A stretch of DNA of 64,000 nt from Bryobacterales bacterium F-183 (GTDB lineage: Bacteria; Acidobacteriota; Terriglobia; Bryobacterales; Bryobacteraceae). Of this stretch, positions 1-8,325 are shown piece after piece; within the stretch, counting starts at the first letter, position 1, and each line of letters opens with the position of its first letter. The stretch spans positions 4,610,137 to 4,674,136 of the forward strand of contig AP025252.1 of NCBI GenBank assembly GCA_016865505.2. Reading direction: 5' to 3'. Position numbers and translations under genes: made by a program. Under the pieces are notes generated by a model, which was not told where the DNA came from, made no database searches, and was given only the letters and a program-made list of their open reading frames with translations.

Positions 1-1
1 G

Positions 2-802
2 CCGTCGGCAGTGATGCTGGTTCCGGGCATCAATGGACCGGTGAACCATTTTACGTTGAACGTAGATTCCATTCGGATTGAAGTGAAGGGAATTCGTTGG
101 GGTTCGCCGATTCTGTTTGCGCAGAACTCCCGTTTGGGGCCCGAGTTTACCGAGAAGCTGGTGGTCAACGTGCGGGATCTGCGGCCGGATATCTTCCATC
201 CGAGCGATACCCATCATCATGAACCGGTGCGTGAGCCGATGAGTGGGAGAAAGTCTGTGAGGAGGCTGCGAAAGATCCCGACCTGGGCTTTACGCTCACC
301 CAAATGGCCAAGAACAAAGTCAGCCCCACAACTGTAACCGGAGCTGCACGGCTGAGTTTGTTTGCCAAACCGCTCGCGAATAAGCATTTTGAACACTATC
401 TGAGTGGCGCGGGAGCGACGGTAAACGAGGACGACAACATCAGGACGTGGATCCGCAACGATAACAACGCAAGAACAGTGATCGCCAAACGAATCCGGGA
501 GAAGCGCCGGAACAATGAGTCGAACGTGCGGGTTATGTTCAAGTTCGAACAGGGGATGTACGACGATAGCGACGCACAGTTCAGCTTTGGCGCGATTGAC
601 CGGTTGGAGGCTGCGGCGGTGGCATCCGCCCTACAGCCAGTACACCAAGCCCCAGCGATGCCCGGACATCGGTACGCCGGGAGCAAAGCGGGATACGAAC
701 TTTGGCCACGCGGCACTGGTACAAATGAAGACGCGTGGAGCGAAGGACTACCAGATGCGAGGCCGGGCGTCGTTTCCGATCAATTTGTTCCCGGGTCTCT
801 AA
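2..802 (+). pseudogene. Broken gene of unknown function, two frameshifts, 5' end outside window
   Basis: Three pieces of one protein appear in alternating frames. Frame 2 from the window edge to about 240 reads a domain with GSPILFAQ and DTHHHEPVREP. Frame 1 from about 235 to 610 continues with DEWEKVCEEAAKDP, KPLANKHFEHYLSG and FSFGAIDRLE. Frame 2 resumes near 620 with WHPPYSQYTKP and ends INLFPGL at a TAA (800-802). Frame 1 carries stops at 220 and 232, so it cannot include the first piece. The joins are near 235-245 and 605-625, and the second seems to lack some residues. Each piece looks protein-like and they read in a sensible order, so I infer one decayed gene, or sequencing errors. I do not recognise the family. 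The start lies upstream of the window. Confidence 0.6.
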
Positions 803-861
803 GTTGACATAATATTCGTTATCGGCGTTTCAGGTACGCGGAGGCAGCCTTGGCAGGCATC

Positions 862-885
862 GGGGGCGTACCCTTGGTACCCCCC
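862..885. terminator. Candidate hairpin between convergent genes
   Basis: GGGGG (862-866) pairs with CCCCC (881-885) and GTACC (868-872) with GGTAC (876-880), with one bulged C and a CTT loop. It lies between the ends of the broken gene and the minus-strand gene ending at 901. The T-tract is only three bases, so a terminator role is tentative. Confidence 0.3.
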
Positions 886-900
886 CTTTCCGTCTCCAAC

Positions 901-1692
901 TTACTCGATGATGCGGAATGTGTACATCTTGCCGATCTGCGCGGCAGAGTTACCGGACGAGCCCATCGCGCCGGGTGCAAGGAAGCCGTACTCTCCGGCA
1001 CCGAGGGTCGCCGGCAGTACGACTTCGAATTGGCGCGGTGCCAGTTTCTTTCCTTCGAACGGAACCAAGTCCCGCATCGCGCCGCTTTGCTGGTTCATGA
1101 TGCCGCCGGTGACGGTGCGAAACTCACGGTAGTCCTTATTGAGCCGCAAACGGATCAACTGATACTCCGTAATCGAAGTACCTTCGGTGGACACAATCAG
1201 GAACTCGAGAGGTCCTTTGACAGTGTTGCGGCTTGTGGGACCGTTGATGTTGCCATTGACGTCCTTCTTTACGACCCCGGCGCTGGCCAGGCTCTTGATT
1301 GTGCCGCCGGTCTTCCAATTGACTACTTCCGGCAATACTTCCGTCCATTCGCCGTTCTTCTTGAAATACACGCCAATTTCAAGCGTAGGTGCGGCTTTTG
1401 CCGGTGCCTCCGCGGCCGCTGCGGGGGCTGCAGTGCCTGCTACCGCGCCGCCGGCACCTTTGCTGACCATTGCGGCTACTACTTTTTCCGGCACGCCGGC
1501 CTTTTTCAACGCAATAAGATCATCGATTGAGGTGTTGTATTTTCCAGGTGACTGCGCGACCATGCTGAGTATGATGGACTCGCCCAGGCCTGCTTTGACC
1601 ATCTTCAGTATTGAGTCGTTGGTGAGTGTTTCCTGAGCGGCGGCAATCAGACATATCGCGCAAAAGACTGATGCCAGTTTGGTTTTTAACAT
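901..1692 (-). CDS. Secreted protein of unknown function
   Basis: 263 residues. The N-terminus is a clear signal peptide (MLKTKLASVFCAICLIAAAQ). Next comes a short helical segment, about residues 22-75, with LTNDSILKMVKAGLGES and VPEKVVAAMV, a pattern that resembles short helical modules seen in secreted acidobacterial proteins. An Ala/Pro-rich linker (about 80-105) precedes a C-terminal beta-rich domain with no motif I recognise. It is probably periplasmic or surface-exposed. It is transcribed divergently from the hydrolase at 1768, and a reasonable sigma70-type promoter lies upstream. Function unknown. Confidence 0.8.
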   Translation of the reverse strand: MLKTKLASVFCAICLIAAAQETLTNDSILKMVKAGLGESIILSMVAQSPGKYNTSIDDLIALKKAGVPEKVVAAMVSKGAGGAVAGTAAPAAAAEAPAKAAPTLEIGVYFKKNGEWTEVLPEVVNWKTGGTIKSLASAGVVKKDVNGNINGPTSRNTVKGPLEFLIVSTEGTSITEYQLIRLRLNKDYREFRTVTGGIMNQQSGAMRDLVPFEGKKLAPRQFEVVLPATLGAGEYGFLAPGAMGSSGNSAAQIGKMYTFRIIE

Positions 1693-1731
1693 CCGATATT
1701 TCGGGGTCCTTCCCTCCCCTTAACGGGTGGA

Positions 1732-1759
1732 AGTATAACACAATTAGCTGATAAGTGAA
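1732..1759 (-). promoter_or_regulatory. Candidate sigma70-type promoter for the secreted protein at 901-1692
   Basis: On the minus strand TTCACT (1754-1759) and TATACT (1732-1737) are separated by 16 bp, about 40 bp upstream of the ATG at 1692. Judged by eye only. Confidence 0.4.
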
Positions 1760-1767
1760 CTAAATAA

Positions 1768-2670
1768 ATGACTTTGTTCGCACGTCGCAGGGTGTTATAT
1801 CTCAGCCTGGTGTCGACAACCGCCTTAATCGGATTTTGGATGTTCGGGTCGGCAGTGCTGTGCGAGCGCAGCCTGCGCGTTCCAAGGACCTCCGGCCCTC
1901 GGATGAACGTACTGGCCGCCCGAAACCCTGCGACCAGTTGGCGCGAGGTCAGCGTCACTGCTGCGGACGGTGTCCGGTTGGATGCCTACTTTGTACAGCC
2001 TGCGAGCGGCGCGAGTACCCAGTGCGTGGTGGTCCTGCATGGCATCGGCGATTCACGAGGCTCGGGGTCGGCGGGGTTCGTCAGGATGCTCGCCGGTTAC
2101 TCCATGCTGCTGCCAGACATCCGTGGCCATGGCACCAGCGGTGGCGACCTGATGACGTTCGGCATCCAGGAAAAACAGGACCTGTTGCAGTGGGTCCGGT
2201 GGCTGCGTGGACAGCAAAATTGCCAGCGGGTGTACGGGCTGGGCGAGTCCTTGGGCGGCGCGATCCTTGTCCAAGCCGCGGCTCTCGATCCTTCGGCGTT
2301 CACAGCGATTGTCGCCGAGTGCTCATTTGCCGATCTGCCGTCTGTCGCTCGATACCGGGTGGCTCGACTCGTCCCGGAATGGATCGCGGCAGCCCTTGTG
2401 AATGGCGCGCAGGTGTACGCGAAGATCCGCTATGGGTTGGACTTAGCGCAGGCGTCTCCGGTGGCGGGCATTGCGCAGGCCAAGCCGCCGATTCTGTTGA
2501 TTCACGGCCTAGAGGACCACGCGACGCCTGCGGAGCACTCGCGGAAGCTGGCGGCAGCCGCGTCGAAAACCACGGAGCTTTGGCTAGTGCCCGCAGCAGG
2601 TCACGTCGCGGCCAGTCGCACGTCGCCTGATGAGTTCCGGCAGCGGGTATTGCAGTGGTTTAAGCGCTGA
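1768..2670 (+). CDS. Alpha/beta hydrolase, membrane-anchored or exported
   Basis: 300 residues. A hydrophobic N-terminal segment (about residues 8-30) suggests a signal anchor or signal peptide. The serine-hydrolase core has the oxyanion-region motif HGIGDSRG, the nucleophile elbow GESLGG, a late acid in LIHGLEDHATP and the histidine in AAGHVAAS, so the Ser-Asp-His triad is complete. The layout matches the prolyl-oligopeptidase/BAAT-like hydrolases often annotated as peptidase S9 or lysophospholipase-like. The substrate cannot be read from sequence. The last 11 bp overlap the convergent HAD gene. Confidence 0.85.
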   Translation: MTLFARRRVLYLSLVSTTALIGFWMFGSAVLCERSLRVPRTSGPRMNVLAARNPATSWREVSVTAADGVRLDAYFVQPASGASTQCVVVLHGIGDSRGSGSAGFVRMLAGYSMLLPDIRGHGTSGGDLMTFGIQEKQDLLQWVRWLRGQQNCQRVYGLGESLGGAILVQAAALDPSAFTAIVAECSFADLPSVARYRVARLVPEWIAAALVNGAQVYAKIRYGLDLAQASPVAGIAQAKPPILLIHGLEDHATPAEHSRKLAAAASKTTELWLVPAAGHVAASRTSPDEFRQRVLQWFKR

Positions 2671-3271
2671 CGATAATGCCCCGCGCGGCAAGGTCTGCCC
2701 GGAGCTTGTCGGGTCCCAGGAACTGCTCGGCATCGATGCCCGCGGCGCGCGCTCCTTCGACATACTTCAACACGTCGTCCGTGAAAAAGCACTCTTCCGG
2801 CGGGCATTCGGCGTGTTCCAGTACGGTCTTGTAAATGGCCGGATCCGGCTTCATCGCTCCGGCTTTGTACGACACAACATGATGATCGAAATCTGCAAGA
2901 TACGGACGTTGCTTCAACAAACGCTCGAAATGTATCTCATTTGTGTTCGACAGCAGCAAAAGCCGCTTCTGACGGCGGATTTCCGATAGCCAGACTGGCG
3001 GAATCACCGAGTGTTCCGGGAATAAGGAGCACCACAGGTCCGCGAACTCTGCCTCTTCCACCGAGAAGCCGAACTCGCGTGAGAACTGCTCGTGGAACTC
3101 GGCAGACGTGATGCGGCCAGTCTCGTACTCGACCAGCAGCGGAGTTGCCTTGATGCGCGCTTCCACCTCAGACACCGGGTGCCCACTGAGGGCCGAGAGC
3201 CTGCCGTAGCTCGTGGCAAAATCGAGCGGAACGATCACGCCGCCAAGATCCAAAATCACGGTACGAATCAT
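2660..3271 (-). CDS. HAD-superfamily phosphatase
   Basis: 203 residues, the usual size for a class IA HAD hydrolase. Motif I is at the N-terminus (ILDLGGVIV); the second Asp of DxD is Gly, as in YihX-like phosphatases where this position varies. Motif II is LLLLSNTNE, motif III the Lys in KPDPAIY, and motif IV TDDVLKYVEGARAAG. It probably dephosphorylates a small phosphorylated metabolite in the cytoplasm; YihX-like sugar phosphatases are the nearest type I recognise. It converges on and overlaps the alpha/beta hydrolase gene by 11 bp. Confidence 0.88.
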   Translation of the reverse strand: MIRTVILDLGGVIVPLDFATSYGRLSALSGHPVSEVEARIKATPLLVEYETGRITSAEFHEQFSREFGFSVEEAEFADLWCSLFPEHSVIPPVWLSEIRRQKRLLLLSNTNEIHFERLLKQRPYLADFDHHVVSYKAGAMKPDPAIYKTVLEHAECPPEECFFTDDVLKYVEGARAAGIDAEQFLGPDKLRADLAARGIIVSA

Positions 3272-3298
3272 GTGCCTTTACATGGTAATCTAATGTGT

Positions 3299-3407
3299 TG
3301 TCAGGCTCCGGGCTTCGTGCAACGGACAGCCGCAAACCCCGCCAGGTCCGGAAGGAAGCAACGGTAGCGGTGTTGGACGTGTGCCGCGGATCACCCGGGG
3401 TCTGGCA
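3299..3407 (+). ncRNA. ffs: Bacterial small signal recognition particle RNA (4.5S type)
   Basis: The invariant SRP core GGTCCGGAAGGAAGCA lies at 3345-3360. The ends TGTCAGGCTCCGGG (3299-3312) and CCCGGGGTCTGGCA (3394-3407) pair over 14 bp with G-U wobbles, giving the closed helix of a 109-nt 4.5S RNA. T-rich sequence (ttatttgttttt) follows directly and may help termination. The RNA binds Ffh to form SRP for co-translational membrane targeting. It sits 35 nt upstream of dnaX. Confidence 0.95.
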
Positions 3408-3442
3408 TTATTTGTTTTTCGCCTTCCCTTCTTCTTCAGACG

Positions 3443-5134
3443 ATGGCCCCCACAGCCGGTTCCGCCTCCCCCTCCACTCCGTACCAAGTTATTGCGCGAA
3501 AGTACCGTCCGCAGACCTTTGGCGAACTGGTCAGCCAGGAACATGTGCGGACGACGATCGAAAACGCGATCCAAAAGCGTCGCATCGCGCACGGCTATAT
3601 CTTTGCGGGTCAACGTGGTACGGGCAAGACGACGGTGGCGCGTATTCTGGCGCGGTGTCTGAATTGCGCCGAAGGTCCGACCGTTCAGCCGTGCGGTGTG
3701 TGCGCCAGTTGCATCGAGATCCCGCAGGGCAACGCGATGGACGTGATCGAGATTGACGCGGCGTCGAATCGCGGCATCAACGAGATGCGCGAACTGCGCG
3801 AGAACGTACGGTTTCGCCCAGCGCGCGACCGGTACAAGGTCTTCATCATTGACGAAGCGCACCAGATCACGAATGAAGCCTTTAACGCGCTGCTGAAGAC
3901 CTTGGAAGAGCCCCCCGAGTGGGTGGTCTTTATCCTGTGTACCACCGAATCGCACAAGATCCCGGTAACGATCGCGTCGCGCTGCCAGCAGTTCAGCTTC
4001 CGCAGCGTGGACTTTGACGAACTGGTCAACCGCATGCGCTGGATCTGCGAGCAGGAAGGCATCGGCGCAGAAGAAGAAGCCCTGGCCGTGCTCGCGCAGG
4101 TGGGCGAGGGCAGCGTACGCGATTCCCTTTCCGCATTGGACCAGGCGATTGCAGGCTGCGGGTCGACGCTTTCTGGCGCGGAGGTTCGCGAGTTGCTAGG
4201 GCTGTTCTCACTGGACTCACTCGGTACCGCTGCGCAGGCGCTGCGGGACGGCGACGCTGGCGTGATGCTCGACATCGTGCTCGACCTGGAATCGAACGGC
4301 CGGAGCTTGCAGCATTATTGCCGCGAACTGGCGCGGTACTTCCGGAATCTGCTGGTGAAAAAGATCGCGCCGTCCAATCCGCGCTTGATCGCGGCGTCGG
4401 CTGCTGAACAAGTTCGCCTGGCTGAGGTCGCGGCATGGTTTTCCGAAGAGGACCTGACGCGCTACCTGCAGATCACCCTGGATCTTTTCAAGGACCTGCA
4501 GAACGCCTTACAGCCGCGGTTACACATGGAATTGGGCTTGTTGCGCCTGGTGCACGCGGGTCGGCTGCAGAGCCTGGAAGAAGCGCTTGCATCCGTTGGT
4601 GGAGGCGGGAGTGCGCCGCCGTCGTCCCAGGGTCCGCCCAAGGTAAGTCCGCCGAAGGCAACGCCGCCGGCAGCGCCTCGTACGCAGTTTGCGCCTCCTC
4701 CTCCGCCCGCTGCTCCAGTGGCCGCTCCCATTGCAGGCAACGACAGCAGCGACTGGCGTACGCGGCTGTTCAACGGACTGCATGAACACAAGCTGCCGCA
4801 CACCGCGGACGCGATTGAGTCCTCGACCGTTGAAGAGCAGAACGGGCAACTGATCATCACCGTGCCGCATCGCCTGCAGGAGATGACGCTCAAGAGCGAC
4901 CTGCCAGGGGTGATCGACAAGATCGCCGGGCGGCCGATGAAGTACCAGATCAAGATCGGGCAGGTGCAGGCGCAAGCCGGTGGCGCGATGTCGGCCCCGC
5001 GAGCGGCGGCTGGCGCGGGTGCAGATCAAGAGGAAGAAACGCGTGCTCGTGCGTTGGCGCATCCCGATGTACAGCGCTTTCAGCAGTTGTTTCCCGAAGG
5101 CCAGATCCGGCAGGTCCGGAATCTGAAAGAATAG
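3443..5134 (+). CDS. dnaX: DNA polymerase III subunit gamma/tau
   Basis: 563 residues. It is the clamp-loader ATPase that loads the beta clamp and holds the polymerase cores together. Walker A GQRGTGKT is at residues 56-63, a zinc module has Cys72, Cys75, Cys84, Cys87 and Cys90, Walker B is VFIIDEAH (133-140), and the SRC motif is in ASRCQQF. Domain III ends near residue 370. A Pro/Ala-rich linker (about 395-435) and a C-terminal domain as in tau (about 440-563) follow. I saw no obvious slippery A-run for programmed frameshifting. It leads the usual dnaX-ybaB-recR order. Confidence 0.97.
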   Translation: MAPTAGSASPSTPYQVIARKYRPQTFGELVSQEHVRTTIENAIQKRRIAHGYIFAGQRGTGKTTVARILARCLNCAEGPTVQPCGVCASCIEIPQGNAMDVIEIDAASNRGINEMRELRENVRFRPARDRYKVFIIDEAHQITNEAFNALLKTLEEPPEWVVFILCTTESHKIPVTIASRCQQFSFRSVDFDELVNRMRWICEQEGIGAEEEALAVLAQVGEGSVRDSLSALDQAIAGCGSTLSGAEVRELLGLFSLDSLGTAAQALRDGDAGVMLDIVLDLESNGRSLQHYCRELARYFRNLLVKKIAPSNPRLIAASAAEQVRLAEVAAWFSEEDLTRYLQITLDLFKDLQNALQPRLHMELGLLRLVHAGRLQSLEEALASVGGGGSAPPSSQGPPKVSPPKATPPAAPRTQFAPPPPPAAPVAAPIAGNDSSDWRTRLFNGLHEHKLPHTADAIESSTVEEQNGQLIITVPHRLQEMTLKSDLPGVIDKIAGRPMKYQIKIGQVQAQAGGAMSAPRAAAGAGADQEEETRARALAHPDVQRFQQLFPEGQIRQVRNLKE

Positions 5135-5152
5135 TGACAGGTAAAGACCACA

Positions 5153-5446
5153 ATGAAGCTACCCGGCAACATGCAGGCCATGATGAAGCAGGCGCAGCAA
5201 ATGCAGGCGCGCATGCAAGAAGAAGTCGCCAAGATCCGCGTTGAGGCTTCGGCCGGCGGTGGCATGGTCGTCGTCAAGATGGACGGGCAGAAGAACGTGC
5301 TCGGCGTGACGATCGACAAGGAAGTAGCGGGCGACGTAGAAATGCTGCAGGACATGGTGATGGCCGCCTGCAACGAAGCGGTCAAAAAGGTCGACGAGGA
5401 AACGCAGCGTCGCGTGGGCGGCATGCTGCCTCCCGGCCTGTTCTAA
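5153..5446 (+). CDS. ybaB: YbaB/EbfC nucleoid-associated protein
   Basis: 97 residues, with the family's N-terminal Met/Gln-rich coiled helix (MMKQAQQMQARMQEEV), the central turn ASAGGGMVVVKMDG and the helical LQDMVMAACNEAVKKV segment. The protein forms DNA-binding dimers that coat the nucleoid. It lies 18 bp after dnaX and 12 bp before recR, the common bacterial arrangement, so the three are probably co-transcribed. Confidence 0.95.
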   Translation: MKLPGNMQAMMKQAQQMQARMQEEVAKIRVEASAGGGMVVVKMDGQKNVLGVTIDKEVAGDVEMLQDMVMAACNEAVKKVDEETQRRVGGMLPPGLF

Positions 5447-5458
5447 TCCATTCTTAAT

Positions 5459-6058
5459 ATGCCCGACTTTGCAGAACCGCTGTCGAGACTGATTGCTGAG
5501 TTCAAGAAACTGCCGGGCATTGGTCAGAAGAGCGCCCAACGTCTGGCGTTCCACATCCTGCGTAACTCGCGTGAGGATGCGGAGCGTTTTGCGGCGGCGC
5601 TGACCGACGTCAAAGATAAGCTCGGCATCTGCGCGATCTGCAACAACATCGCCGATGCGGAACTATGCCCGTACTGCCGCGACACCAATCGTGACCGTAC
5701 GCAGGTGTGCGTGGTGGAAGAGCCGCACAACATCCTGCCGATTGAGACAACACGTCAGTTTCACGGGTTGTACCACGTGCTGCACGGCGCGATTTCCCCG
5801 CTCCGAGGCGTGGGTCCGGAACAGCTGCGCATCAAGAATCTGGTGACCAGGCTGCAGGACGGCGAGGTGCAGGAGATCATCATGGCGACCAATCCTACGG
5901 TGGAGGGCGAAGCGACGGCGGTGTACGTGTCGCGACTGCTGAAGCCGCTGGGGGTCCGGGTGACGCGCATCGCGATGGGCATCCCGGTGGGTAGTGACCT
6001 GGAGTTCGCAGATGAGGTCACGATGCTGAAGTCGCTGGAGAATCGCCGGGAGATTTAA
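5459..6058 (+). CDS. recR: Recombination mediator RecR
   Basis: 199 residues, full length. The N-terminal helix-hairpin-helix segment [15 protein letters not shown] is followed by the four-cysteine zinc finger (CAICNN ... LCPYC, about residues 60-75), the Toprim domain ([14 protein letters not shown]) and the C-terminal Walker-B-like stretch with [16 protein letters not shown]. RecR works with RecO and RecF to load RecA on gapped DNA. It is the last gene of the dnaX-ybaB-recR cluster. Confidence 0.97.
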   Translation: MPDFAEPLSRLIAEFKKLPGIGQKSAQRLAFHILRNSREDAERFAAALTDVKDKLGICAICNNIADAELCPYCRDTNRDRTQVCVVEEPHNILPIETTRQFHGLYHVLHGAISPLRGVGPEQLRIKNLVTRLQDGEVQEIIMATNPTVEGEATAVYVSRLLKPLGVRVTRIAMGIPVGSDLEFADEVTMLKSLENRREI

Positions 6059-6115
6059 AGTAACTTTCCTGCCTCCCGCCAGCGTCTTCGATCTACCATA
6101 GGATCTATTCGCAAC

Positions 6116-7576
6116 ATGAAGCCGCTCTCCACTGCCCTCTCGCTCCTGCTGCTCTTTCCCGCCTTCGTCCTTGCTGACCGGCCTCCCAAGTCGATTCACC
6201 CAACCATCCAACAGATCGTCGACGGCATCTCGCAAGATCGCATCGCAGCGACCATGAAGAAGCTGGAATCGTTCGGCACTCGCAACACAAACGCGATCCC
6301 CACTGGCAATCCCAACAAAGGCATCGTCGCCGCGCGCGAGTGGATCCTCAAGGAGATGCAGAGCTATAGCCCCAAGCTCAAGGTTCGCTTCGATACCTAT
6401 CGATTGAAGAAGTCCGGACGCCTCATTCAAGACACCGACCTGGTGAATGTCGTCGCGGAACTTCCCGGTACGACGGCGCCGGATGTCCAAGTGGCGATCT
6501 CGGGTCACTATGACTCGATGGCGTTCCTGCGGTTGCCTGGCGTGCCGATGGATTCGGACGAGACGGCTCGTCCGGCAGCGGGCAGCGATGCCGCTGCCAA
6601 ATCCAATGAAGCGTCAGCCAGGGCCGAGGAAGCGCCCGGCGTATCCGATGACGCTAGCGGTGTCGCGGCCGTAATGGAGTTGGCGCGTGTGATGAGCCAG
6701 CACAGCTTCGACAAGACTGTGGTGTTCATCGCCTTTGCCGGTGAAGAACAGGGACTGTTCGGGTCCAGCCTGCATGCCGCCAAGGCGAAGCGGGAGAAGA
6801 CCAAGCTCGAAGCACTGCTCAACAACGACATCATCGGCAACGACGTCGCCGGCAACGGCATGACCGCCAGCCATGCACTTCGTGTCTTCTCCGGCGACCC
6901 CATGGATTCCGGTTCGCGCGCCTTAGCTCGCTACGTCAAAGAAGCGGCTGACCGCTACGTACCTTCGATGCGCGTGGACCTCGTCTTCCGGCAGGACCGC
7001 TTTGGCCGCGGTGGCGACCATACGCCGTTTCACCTGAATGGATTCTCTGCCGTCCGCTTTACGACGCCGTCTGAAAACCTTGGCATCCAGCATACGGCGA
7101 AAGACAATTTTGAAGCGGCGTCCGCACCGTACACGACGCGCGTAGCCAAGGTGAACGCGGCAGCGCTGGCAAGCCTTGCGCTGGCGCCGCAACCGCCCGA
7201 TGTAAATCGCCAAGGGGCGCAACCTTCCGGCGGCGGGACATCGGTGTCGAGCGCCAACCTGGGACGCGGGCAGTCCCGCTATGACGCTGTGATGCGCTGG
7301 AAGAGCCCTGTGGCGGAAGCGGATCTGGCCGGGTACGCCGTCATGATTCGTTCCACTCTTTCGCCGATGTGGGAACGCGAAATCTACGTGGGTAAGGTGG
7401 AAGAGTTCATCCTCAAGGACTTCTCGATTGACGACGTTGTCATCGGCATCAAGGCTGTCGATAAAGATGGGGTGGAAAGCCTGGTGTCCGCCTATCCTGA
7501 TCCCGTGCGGCGTTTCCGCGAACCGGATCAGGTGAAGCCCGAGGGCGCGGCCAAGGAAACATCGGCGAACCAATAA
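6116..7576 (+). CDS. Secreted M28-family zinc aminopeptidase
   Basis: 486 residues. The signal peptide is residues 1-20, cleaved after VLA. The M28 metal-site residues can be followed in order: His/Asp in SGHYDSMA, Asp in GVSDDASGVA, the catalytic Glu pair in FAGEEQGLFG, Asp in NNDIIGND and the last His in GGDHTPFHL. An acidic/Ala-rich insertion (about residues 145-180) splits the first two motifs. The C-terminal ~110 residues (about 375-470) look like a fibronectin-type domain. It probably trims peptides in the periplasm or outside the cell. The SDR gene starts 14 bp downstream. Confidence 0.9.
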   Translation: MKPLSTALSLLLLFPAFVLADRPPKSIHPTIQQIVDGISQDRIAATMKKLESFGTRNTNAIPTGNPNKGIVAAREWILKEMQSYSPKLKVRFDTYRLKKSGRLIQDTDLVNVVAELPGTTAPDVQVAISGHYDSMAFLRLPGVPMDSDETARPAAGSDAAAKSNEASARAEEAPGVSDDASGVAAVMELARVMSQHSFDKTVVFIAFAGEEQGLFGSSLHAAKAKREKTKLEALLNNDIIGNDVAGNGMTASHALRVFSGDPMDSGSRALARYVKEAADRYVPSMRVDLVFRQDRFGRGGDHTPFHLNGFSAVRFTTPSENLGIQHTAKDNFEAASAPYTTRVAKVNAAALASLALAPQPPDVNRQGAQPSGGGTSVSSANLGRGQSRYDAVMRWKSPVAEADLAGYAVMIRSTLSPMWEREIYVGKVEEFILKDFSIDDVVIGIKAVDKDGVESLVSAYPDPVRRFREPDQVKPEGAAKETSANQ

Positions 7577-7590
7577 GCCTCCAACAGTCT

Positions 7591-8325
7591 GTGACGAAAT
7601 CGAAGGTGTTGGTTACGGGCGGTGGATCTGGCATCGGTCGCGCCGCTTGCCGACTGTTTGAAGCGAACGGGTCCGCAGTCGCGGTGCTTGATCGGAATCT
7701 ACCCGAAAACGGCCAGATTCGACTCACAGCAGACGTGAGCGATGAAGGTCAGATGACCGCTGCATTTGACCGGTTGGCGACAGAATGGGGCAGCATCGAT
7801 ACGGTGGTCGCTAATGCCGGAATCAACGGCGTCTGGTGTCCGATCGCGGAGATGACGTCCGAGGAGTGGCACACGACGATGCGCGTGAATCTGTTCGGTA
7901 CCTTCCTCACCTCGCGCCTTTCCCTGCCCTTGCTGAAGGACGGCGGGTCCATCGTCATCGTCGCGTCGATTAATGGCTCGCGTACCTTTAGCAATGCCGG
8001 TGCGACGGCATACGCCACGTCCAAAGCGGGGCAAGTGGCCTTTGCCAAGATGCTCGCGCTGGAACTAGCCCCGCGCAGGATTCGCGTGAACGTGGTTTGC
8101 CCAGGTGCGATTCAAACGAATATCGCGCAGAACATGTCGGTACGGAATACGGAAGGCATCAAGCATCCGCGCGTGTACCCGGCTGGCGAGGTACCGCTGA
8201 CGGGCGGAGGTCCTGGCACGGCGGAAAGCGTTGCCGAGGCCATCTACTTTCTGGCGAGCCCCGCCGCCTCGCACATCACCGGCACGGAGATGTATGTAGA
8301 CGGCGGAGAGTCGTTAGTCTTTTAG
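7591..8325 (+). CDS. Short-chain dehydrogenase/reductase
   Basis: 244 residues from a GTG start. It is a classical SDR with cofactor motif TGGGSGIG (9-16), NAG (75-77), catalytic Ser126, and Tyr141/Lys145 in YATSKAG. It also has the proline-glycine motif CPGAIQT and the C-terminal MYVDGGES typical of the FabG-like group. It is an NAD(P)-dependent oxidoreductase of unknown substrate. The 3' end overlaps the convergent amylase gene by 4 bp. Confidence 0.92.
   Translation: MTKSKVLVTGGGSGIGRAACRLFEANGSAVAVLDRNLPENGQIRLTADVSDEGQMTAAFDRLATEWGSIDTVVANAGINGVWCPIAEMTSEEWHTTMRVNLFGTFLTSRLSLPLLKDGGSIVIVASINGSRTFSNAGATAYATSKAGQVAFAKMLALELAPRRIRVNVVCPGAIQTNIAQNMSVRNTEGIKHPRVYPAGEVPLTGGGPGTAESVAEAIYFLASPAASHITGTEMYVDGGESLVF

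Noticed and set aside
3443-5134. Programmed frameshift in dnaX
   Set aside because: No A-rich slippery heptamer with a following hairpin was seen, so a separate gamma product is not claimed.
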